The notes under the pieces were generated by a model. It was not told the DNA's origin and did no database searches. It saw only the letters and a list, made by a program, of their open reading frames with translations. A stretch of 27,737 nt of DNA from an uncultured Enterococcus sp. (lineage in GTDB: Bacteria; Bacillota; Bacilli; Lactobacillales; Enterococcaceae): assembly GCA_946409145.1 (NCBI GenBank), contig CAMJVA010000005.1, forward strand, positions 1 to 27,737. Direction: 5' to 3'. Below, in pieces: positions 23,236-27,737 of the stretch (positions are counted from its first letter, which is position 1; every line of letters begins with the position of its first letter). The position numbers were made by a program, and so were the translations under genes.

Positions 23236-23669
23236 CCCCTTTTTTAATCATTTTATTTAATTTTTGGTAAAAAAATTGATAGTTTTTCTTGTAGTTGTCG
23301 CTTTCTTCACAAAAAAATCACACTACATTAGATAACTCTAATCTTTTTTCTAATATAAAATCCAGTGAAACAGCTTTTATCACTGTTGCATTTTTATTTT
23401 TTATTACTTTTGTAATTTTTCAAAAAAATAAGTTAACCGCTTTCAAAACCTTGAGATATCTAGTTTATTTTTCTAGTTTTCTTTCTTTATTATTTTTTTT
23501 ATTGTCTTTAAAAAAAATCTCTTGTGTATTATTGCTTTTTTCAATTTCTGACTAGGAACTTTTTCTCAGAAATCCTTTGATATTTTTTTGTTTGATCATT
23601 TTATTGTGAAGAATTTTCGTCTTTTTTTTAAATAGAAAAAAATAATTCTTTAAAATTAGTTCTTAAATT
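23236..23669. other. AT-rich gap between spx and clpP
   Basis: More than 400 bp of very AT-rich DNA, visibly richer in T than its neighbours. One plus-strand frame (23295-23555, TTG start) would give a hydrophobic 86-aa peptide, but it has no ribosome site and no internal ATG, so I do not call it a gene. No RNA gene, terminator or repeat is convincing. Confidence 0.5.
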
Positions 23670-23686
23670 TTTGACGAATCCTGACC
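23670..23686 (+). promoter_or_regulatory. CtsR-box-like site over the clpP -35
   Basis: TTTGACG-AAT-CCTGACC resembles the CtsR operator in its reverse orientation (two TTTGACY heptads 3 bp apart), with 11 of 14 heptad positions matching. The middle spacer base also differs. Position over the -35 is where CtsR represses. Suggestive only. Confidence 0.35.
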
Positions 23687-23699
23687 AAAAGGATAAAAT
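23671..23699 (+). promoter_or_regulatory. Promoter of the clpP paralogue
   Basis: TTGACG (23671-23676), 17-bp spacer, TAAAAT (23694-23699). Because the promoter occupies these bases, an upstream in-frame TTG at 23671 cannot be the start; ATG at 23731 is. Confidence 0.7.
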
Positions 23700-23730
23700 G
23701 GTAAAAGAACATAAGGAGAGGAAGAAGATT

Positions 23731-24309
23731 ATGGCTGAAGAAGAAAAAAAACAAAATGATTCACAAAATATTTTAACGCAAAAAATGATTGATAACCGTA
23801 CTATTATTTTATTTGGAGAAATTAACCAAGATGTAGCTAAAGAAGTTTCTAGTCAACTATTACTTTTAGCTTCTCTTAGTGATGACCCTATTAAACTGTT
23901 CATTAATAGTCAAGGTGGACACGTGGAAGCTGGGGACACCATTCACGATATGATTAAATTTGTTAAACCAGATGTTTACGTCATTGGAACTGGTTGGGTA
24001 GCAAGTGCTGGAATTACCATTTACTTAGCCGCTAAAAAAGAACATCGCTATTCTTTACCAAATACCCGCTACATGATTCACCAACCTTCAGGAGGCGTTC
24101 AAGGGCAAAGTACTGAAATTCAAATTGAAGCCAAAGAAATTATTAAAATGCGCGAACGAATTAATAATTTAATCGCTAAAGCTACTGGACAATCTTACGA
24201 TAAAGTAGCTCACGATACAGATCGTAACTTTTGGATGTCCGTTGACGAAGCTAAAGATTACGGAATTGTCACTAACATTATTGAAAATGATTCAGAGCTA
24301 AACTTATAA
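23731..24309 (+). CDS. clpP: ClpP-family protease subunit, Ser-His-Asn type (ClpP1-like paralogue)
   Basis: A proteolytic subunit of the Clp family, 192 aa. The nucleophile is Ser92 in GTGWVASAG, where typical ClpP has GMAASMG. His117 lies in YMIHQPSGG. In the motif HDTDRNFWMS the residue aligned with the catalytic Asp of E. coli ClpP (DTERDRF) is Asn166. Ser-His-Asn is reported for Listeria ClpP1. The N-terminus is short, charged (MAEEEKKQND) and lacks the usual IPTVVE/YSRLLKDR start. So this looks like a second ClpP, with the housekeeping one elsewhere. Start ATG 23731 has AAGGAGAGG about 10 bp upstream. Monocistronic, convergent with mreD. Confidence 0.85.
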   Translation: MAEEEKKQNDSQNILTQKMIDNRTIILFGEINQDVAKEVSSQLLLLASLSDDPIKLFINSQGGHVEAGDTIHDMIKFVKPDVYVIGTGWVASAGITIYLAAKKEHRYSLPNTRYMIHQPSGGVQGQSTEIQIEAKEIIKMRERINNLIAKATGQSYDKVAHDTDRNFWMSVDEAKDYGIVTNIIENDSELNL

Positions 24310-24321
24310 TCATATAATTAC

Positions 24322-24357
24322 AAAAAAAGAGTCTGGAATTTCATTCCAGACTCTTTT
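24322..24357. terminator. Bidirectional terminator between clpP and mreD
   Basis: A perfect 15-bp stem (24325-24339 with 24343-24357), 3-nt loop, A run on one side and T run on the other. The mreD stop codon (24356-24358) overlaps the stem. Confidence 0.92.
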
Positions 24358-24865
24358 ATTTGACGCCAAATAATTTTTTAAATGGCAGAATTAAAACTAA
24401 AAACAACCCAACATTAAGGAGTAAAGTTGGACCTAAAGTTCTCGTTACAAACAAAACTCCTTGAACAGTTGCTAAAGAAAAAATCAAATGCACTAAAAGC
24501 AACCCTACTTCTAACACCGTGACAAAAATAATAACTGAAACTAACAAAGTAAATCCTGTTGGTTTCACAAAAGAAAAAATTTTATAGCACAATAAAACGA
24601 TAATCGGCAAACATAAGGCATAAATCCCAATGATTCCAATATAGTAACTATCCATTAATATGCCAATAATCACTGAGGTAATTACCATATAACGTTTGGA
24701 TAATTGCAAACTAGCTAAGACTAAAGCCAGCATAAGCATGTGAGAGTGAATAAAAAAAGTATTCTGGGAAAAACTTTCTAAAGACTGAGTAATTTGTCCA
24801 TCTAAAAGCATTAAAAGAAAAAAGACAAAAGGCGCATAGTATTTCAAATTATCTTTTTGAATCAA
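24356..24865 (-). CDS. mreD: Rod-shape-determining/elongation protein MreD
   Basis: An integral membrane protein of the peripheral cell-wall elongation complex, partner of MreC. The 169-aa chain has about five hydrophobic segments and little else, as usual for MreD. Sequence conservation in this family is low, and the call leans on the tight coupling to mreC. The start is TTG at 24863-24865, overlapping the mreC stop in TTGA, with GGTGAGG just upstream; no ATG is available nearby. Confidence 0.9.
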   Translation of the reverse strand: MIQKDNLKYYAPFVFFLLMLLDGQITQSLESFSQNTFFIHSHMLMLALVLASLQLSKRYMVITSVIIGILMDSYYIGIIGIYALCLPIIVLLCYKIFSFVKPTGFTLLVSVIIFVTVLEVGLLLVHLIFSLATVQGVLFVTRTLGPTLLLNVGLFLVLILPFKKLFGVK

Positions 24866-25722
24866 TTCGCCTCACCTGCCAAACGTTTCACTACAGTTAC
24901 CGTAGAAATATCATACATTTGCGCATAAGGTGTCACGTAAACTTGTTTATCTAAACCAAGATTATTATCTTTAATTTTAGCGACTGTTCCAATCACAAGG
25001 TTTGCTGGAGAATTTCCTCCAAGACCAGATGTTTGCACCAAATCTCCTTCTTTTAAGGTAGCATTTCCTGTTAACTGGCTCACAACTAGAGCACTTTCAC
25101 TTTCATCATAACTAGATAAAAGACCAAAATAGTCTCCACCTTCAGAAGTAATTTTTACAGGGAAATGATTCGAATTTTGATTTTCTGAAGTTAATAATTC
25201 CACTTTACTAGAAGCGGCATTCACTTCAATAATTCGACCGATTAACCCTTTTTGCGCCATAACAGGCATATTAGCTTCAATACCGTCTTTACTTCCTTTA
25301 TCAATCACTAAAATATCTTGCCAAGAATCTGGCGAACGGGAAATAACGTTACTATTAATGGTTTCAAAGCTTGTTAAAGTCGTGGTTAAATCTAATTGCT
25401 CTTTTAAACTCGCGATTTCTTTATCTTTATTTTTATTTTCTACCGCTAAATTATCATAGCCATCTAATTTTTCTTTCAGTGCTTTATTTTCATCATAGGT
25501 ATTAAACAAATCATTGGCAGCAGTCACGCTTTTTTCTACCCAGGAAACGGGTACTCTTAGTGTGCGATCTACAAAACCGACAGTGTCATTAATGACCGAT
25601 TGAAATAAATTATTTTTTCCGCCACGATTACGTTGTGTGGCTGTAATAGAAACTGTGGCAACAACAACAATGGCCACAATTAACGCGATGATCAGCTTCT
25701 TGCTGGGATTAAATTTTTTCAC
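24862..25722 (-). CDS. mreC: Rod-shape-determining/elongation protein MreC
   Basis: A 286-aa protein that organises peripheral peptidoglycan synthesis. It has a short cytoplasmic N-terminus, one membrane segment (about 10-28), a coiled coil (about 70-115) and then the extracytoplasmic beta-rich domain with VISRSPDSWQDILVIDKGSKDGI and MPVMAQKGLIGRIIEV, both typical of MreC. The start is GTG at 25720-25722, with AAGGGG about 10 bp upstream. mreB is not adjacent, as is usual in ovococci, which lack it. First gene of the mreCD operon. Confidence 0.95.
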   Translation of the reverse strand: MKKFNPSKKLIIALIVAIVVVATVSITATQRNRGGKNNLFQSVINDTVGFVDRTLRVPVSWVEKSVTAANDLFNTYDENKALKEKLDGYDNLAVENKNKDKEIASLKEQLDLTTTLTSFETINSNVISRSPDSWQDILVIDKGSKDGIEANMPVMAQKGLIGRIIEVNAASSKVELLTSENQNSNHFPVKITSEGGDYFGLLSSYDESESALVVSQLTGNATLKEGDLVQTSGLGGNSPANLVIGTVAKIKDNNLGLDKQVYVTPYAQMYDISTVTVVKRLAGEAN

Positions 25723-25759
25723 TTAAAAAAGCCCCTTATTCGTATTCAGACTACGGGTT

Positions 25760-25768
25760 ATTTTACCA
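25760..25768 (-). promoter_or_regulatory. Extended -10 promoter of mreCD
   Basis: TGG-TAAAAT on the minus strand, no good -35. About 35 bp before the GTG start. Confidence 0.4.
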
Positions 25769-25843
25769 TTAAAATGGGGACTTTAAAAGGAATGTTTCTA
25801 CCTTTAAAGTATTTTTAGTATTTCTTTTTAAAATGTTGCCACT

Positions 25844-25872
25844 AAAAAAGAGCCTGGAAAAATTCCAGACTC
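25844..25872 (-). terminator. Terminator of the rhaD-rhaM-fucO operon
   Basis: A 10-bp stem with one G-U pair (25850-25859 with 25863-25872), 3-nt loop, and on the minus strand six T. Its stem GAGTCTGGAA is shared with the clpP/mreD terminator. Confidence 0.85.
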
Positions 25873-25883
25873 CTTTTTTTAAA

Positions 25884-27035
25884 TTACAGTAAACTTTGAT
25901 ATAGTTCAATAATTTCTTCAATCGTTGTATCTCGAGGATTTCCTGGAGTACAAACATCAGCTAAGGCATCTTTAGCAATAGCAGGAAGATCTTCGGCTTT
26001 AACCCCTAATTCAGAAATAGTTGCAGGAATTCCCACAGATTTACTTAAACGGTCAATTTCTGCACAAGCTGCATCTCTCGCTTTGTCAATCGTCATTTCT
26101 TTAGCATTTGGAATATCTAATGCAATAGCGATTTCCCGATATTTTTCTCCAGTAAATTCTTTATTGTATTTCATAATAGTTGGAAGTAATGAAGCACAAG
26201 CGACACCATGAGGAATATTATACCAAGCAGATAGAGGATGGGCCATTCCGTGCACGAGGCCTAAACCAACGTTAGAAAAGCCCATACCAGCAATATATTG
26301 TCCTAAAGCCATTTCTTCTCTAGCTTTTTGATTTCCTTTAACAGAATTTTCTAAAGAATGACCAATAATATTGATTGCTTTAAGGTGTAGCATATCTGTC
26401 ATTTCCCATGCACCTTTTGTAATTAAACCTTCAATGGCGTGGGTCATAGCATCCATCCCTGTGGAAGCAGCAAGTTTTGCTGGCATTCCCATCATCATGT
26501 CAGAATCTACAAAAGCAACTAGTGGAATATCATGAGGATCCACGCAGACAAATTTACGATGATTTTTATCATCTGTAATGACATAATTAATCGTTACTTC
26601 AGCAGCCGTTCCAGAAGTTGTAGGTACAGCTAAAATTGGCAAACAAGGATTTTTAGTATCAGCAACTCCTTCTAAACTAATAACATCAGCAAATTCGGGA
26701 TTAGTGATAATAATACCAATAGCTTTGGCTGTATCTTGTGGAGAGCCTCCTCCAATTGCTACAATTGCTTCAGCACCAGAATTTTTTACAAATTCTACTC
26801 CATCTGTCACATTTTTAATTGTTGGATTTGGTACAATCCCATCGTAAACCACATGGTCTACTCCCGCTTCTTTTAATAAGTCGATTACTTTGGTGGCAAC
26901 GCCTGCTTTAATCAGTCCAGCATCCGTTACTACGGCAACTTTTTTATAGCCACGACGAGTAATTTCTGGAACGATTTCTTGAATTGCGCCTTTGCCAAAA
27001 TAAGAGGTTTCATTTAAAATCATTCGATTTGTCAT
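25884..27035 (-). CDS. fucO: Lactaldehyde reductase (iron-dependent alcohol dehydrogenase)
   Basis: Reduces L-lactaldehyde, formed when rhamnulose-1-phosphate is split, to L-1,2-propanediol with NADH. The 383-aa length is that of E. coli FucO. The nucleotide site GGGSPQDTAKAIG is near residues 97-109. The iron ligands are visible in GMDAMTHAIEG (Asp and His) and in VHGMAHPLSAWYNIPHG (two His). I chose ATG at 27033-27035 because AAGGAG is 8 bp upstream; a GTG three codons earlier overlaps that site. It lies downstream of rhaM, separated by a 74-bp gap holding a hairpin. Confidence 0.93.
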   Translation of the reverse strand: MTNRMILNETSYFGKGAIQEIVPEITRRGYKKVAVVTDAGLIKAGVATKVIDLLKEAGVDHVVYDGIVPNPTIKNVTDGVEFVKNSGAEAIVAIGGGSPQDTAKAIGIIITNPEFADVISLEGVADTKNPCLPILAVPTTSGTAAEVTINYVITDDKNHRKFVCVDPHDIPLVAFVDSDMMMGMPAKLAASTGMDAMTHAIEGLITKGAWEMTDMLHLKAINIIGHSLENSVKGNQKAREEMALGQYIAGMGFSNVGLGLVHGMAHPLSAWYNIPHGVACASLLPTIMKYNKEFTGEKYREIAIALDIPNAKEMTIDKARDAACAEIDRLSKSVGIPATISELGVKAEDLPAIAKDALADVCTPGNPRDTTIEEIIELYQSLL

Positions 27036-27074
27036 TTTATACACTCCTTGTAGTTTTTTTCACAAATCAATTTA

Positions 27075-27109
27075 TTTAAAGAGCTCTCACAAAGGGGAGC
27101 TCGTTTAAA
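27075..27109 (-). other. Intercistronic hairpin between rhaM and fucO
   Basis: GAGCTC (27081-27086) pairs with GAGCTC (27097-27102), and the flanking TTTAAA on each side extends the stem past a one-base bulge. The stop of rhaM abuts it. There is no T run after it on the minus strand, so it is a poor terminator and more likely an RNA-processing or stability element that sets fucO levels. Confidence 0.55.
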
Positions 27110-27433
27110 CTAGTTTTTAAAATCTAAAGTAAATACCTTTTTTAAATCAAGGGAGATTGGAGAATTATCAGGATTTGTATCCATAATATCTTTCATGTAA
27201 TCCCACCATTTTTGGTTGATTTCAGTTGAAGCCATTTTTTCCCAAAGTATTTCGTCTTCAATTTCTAAATAGCCAAATAACTGATTAGTCTCTTTATTTA
27301 AAAAAATGGAATAAGAAATAACTCCATGATTTTTTAGCTCTTCTTTCATTTCAGGCCATAAAAGGTTATGACGTCTTTCATATTCATCATGAAATTCAGG
27401 ATAAACAGTCATAACAAAACCTTTAGAAATCAT
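27110..27433 (-). CDS. rhaM: L-rhamnose mutarotase
   Basis: Interconverts the alpha and beta anomers of L-rhamnose, feeding rhamnose isomerase. The 107-aa single domain has the family blocks GFVMTVYPEFHDEYERRHNLLWPEM (His22-type pocket residues), the YSIFL strand and KWWDYMKDIM. ATG at 27431-27433 overlaps the rhaD stop by 4 bp (ATGA), with GGAGG 7 bp upstream. Second gene of the rhaD-rhaM-fucO series. Confidence 0.95.
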   Translation of the reverse strand: MISKGFVMTVYPEFHDEYERRHNLLWPEMKEELKNHGVISYSIFLNKETNQLFGYLEIEDEILWEKMASTEINQKWWDYMKDIMDTNPDNSPISLDLKKVFTLDFKN

Positions 27434-27737
27434 TTTTCATCCTCCAAATATCCTTCTCGGGGTACTAGATTAAAAGCATGAGCTAATTTCCATAAATTTT
27501 CATCAGTAATAGTTTGTAAAATTGGTCCTTGAGCTTTTACATAAGTATAAATTTGAGCAGCTTTTTCGGCAGTTTCAATGAGTCCAAAAGCTTCGTCCAT
27601 GGTTTCGCCACTACCATAAACACCATGTTGTGGCCATAAAACGAGACGGGTTTCTTTCATTTTGGCAGCTGTTGCTTCTCCAATTTCATTTGTTCCTGGA
27701 ACAATCCAAGGAATAATGGAAATACCTTCAGGGAAAA
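27430..27737 (-). CDS. rhaD: Rhamnulose-1-phosphate aldolase, C-terminal part (cut by window edge)
   Basis: Splits L-rhamnulose 1-phosphate into dihydroxyacetone phosphate and L-lactaldehyde, a class II zinc aldolase. Only the last 101 residues are in the window; the frame is open to the right edge. Visible are the conserved IVPGTNEIGEATAAKM block and LVLWPQHGVYGSG, whose His is a zinc ligand in RhaD. The first in-frame ATG (27658-27660) is internal, not a start. The gene runs into rhaM with a 4-bp overlap. Its product lactaldehyde is the substrate of fucO downstream. Confidence 0.93.
   Translation of the reverse strand, partial: FPEGISIIPWIVPGTNEIGEATAAKMKETRLVLWPQHGVYGSGETMDEAFGLIETAEKAAQIYTYVKAQGPILQTITDENLWKLAHAFNLVPREGYLEDEK

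Noticed and set aside
23295..23555. Hydrophobic 86-aa open frame on the plus strand, TTG start
   Set aside because: No ribosome site, no ATG anywhere in the frame, very T-rich DNA that yields Phe/Leu/Ile codons by chance.

Overview
This is low-GC Gram-positive DNA and looks like a chromosome segment from Enterococcus or a close Enterococcaceae relative. The strongest pointer is a SagA-type secreted NlpC/P60 hydrolase whose signal peptide, coiled coil, low-complexity linker and C-terminal catalytic domain follow the E. faecium SagA plan. The ovococcal mreCD pair without mreB, Spx, a CdaR-controlled glycerate operon, a cre site of CcpA type and strong AAGGAGG ribosome sites agree. I see no rRNA, tRNA, insertion sequence, prophage or CRISPR array. 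Most genes are core or metabolic, and most are on the minus strand.

Layout. 1-2.3 kb: an unrecognised beta-rich protein (-), peptide deformylase (+) and a membrane-anchored zinc metallopeptidase (-), the last two sharing a bidirectional terminator. 2.3-6.0 kb: a minus-strand operon of GntP permease, glycerate kinase and CdaR regulator, with a consensus cre site before the first gene. 6.1-6.9 kb: thiamine transporter ThiT under a TPP riboswitch with a visible Shine-Dalgarno-sequestering platform. 6.9-9.9 kb: GH42 beta-galactosidase divergent from an AraC-type regulator. 10.0-11.4 kb: sagA with a long AT-rich upstream region. 11.8-19.1 kb: sbcD, sbcC and a SWIM/SNF2 helicase, overlapping end to end. 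19.2-21.0 kb: plsC (-) divergent from a tRNA methyltransferase/GIY-YIG pair (+). 21.0-22.6 kb: tagaturonate epimerase uxaE with a perfect 22-bp palindrome in its leader. 22.7-24.3 kb: spx (-), an AT-rich gap, and a ClpP paralogue (+). 24.3-25.7 kb: mreC-mreD. 25.8-27.7 kb: rhamnose genes rhaD (cut by the window edge), rhaM and fucO.

How the genes fit together. GH42 galactosidase, UxaE (galacturonate route), rhaD/rhaM/fucO (rhamnose) and the glycerate operon suggest use of plant cell-wall sugars, perhaps pectin-derived, though they sit in separate transcription units. SbcD, SbcC and the SNF2 protein are almost certainly co-translated and probably act together on DNA ends or stalled forks. Spx and ClpP are linked functionally in Firmicutes (Spx is a ClpXP substrate), but this ClpP has Asn where the catalytic Asp is expected, which resembles Listeria ClpP1 rather than the housekeeping ClpP.

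Start codons were chosen by ribosome-site spacing. Seven genes appear to start with GTG or TTG, and several starts differ from the longest open frame.
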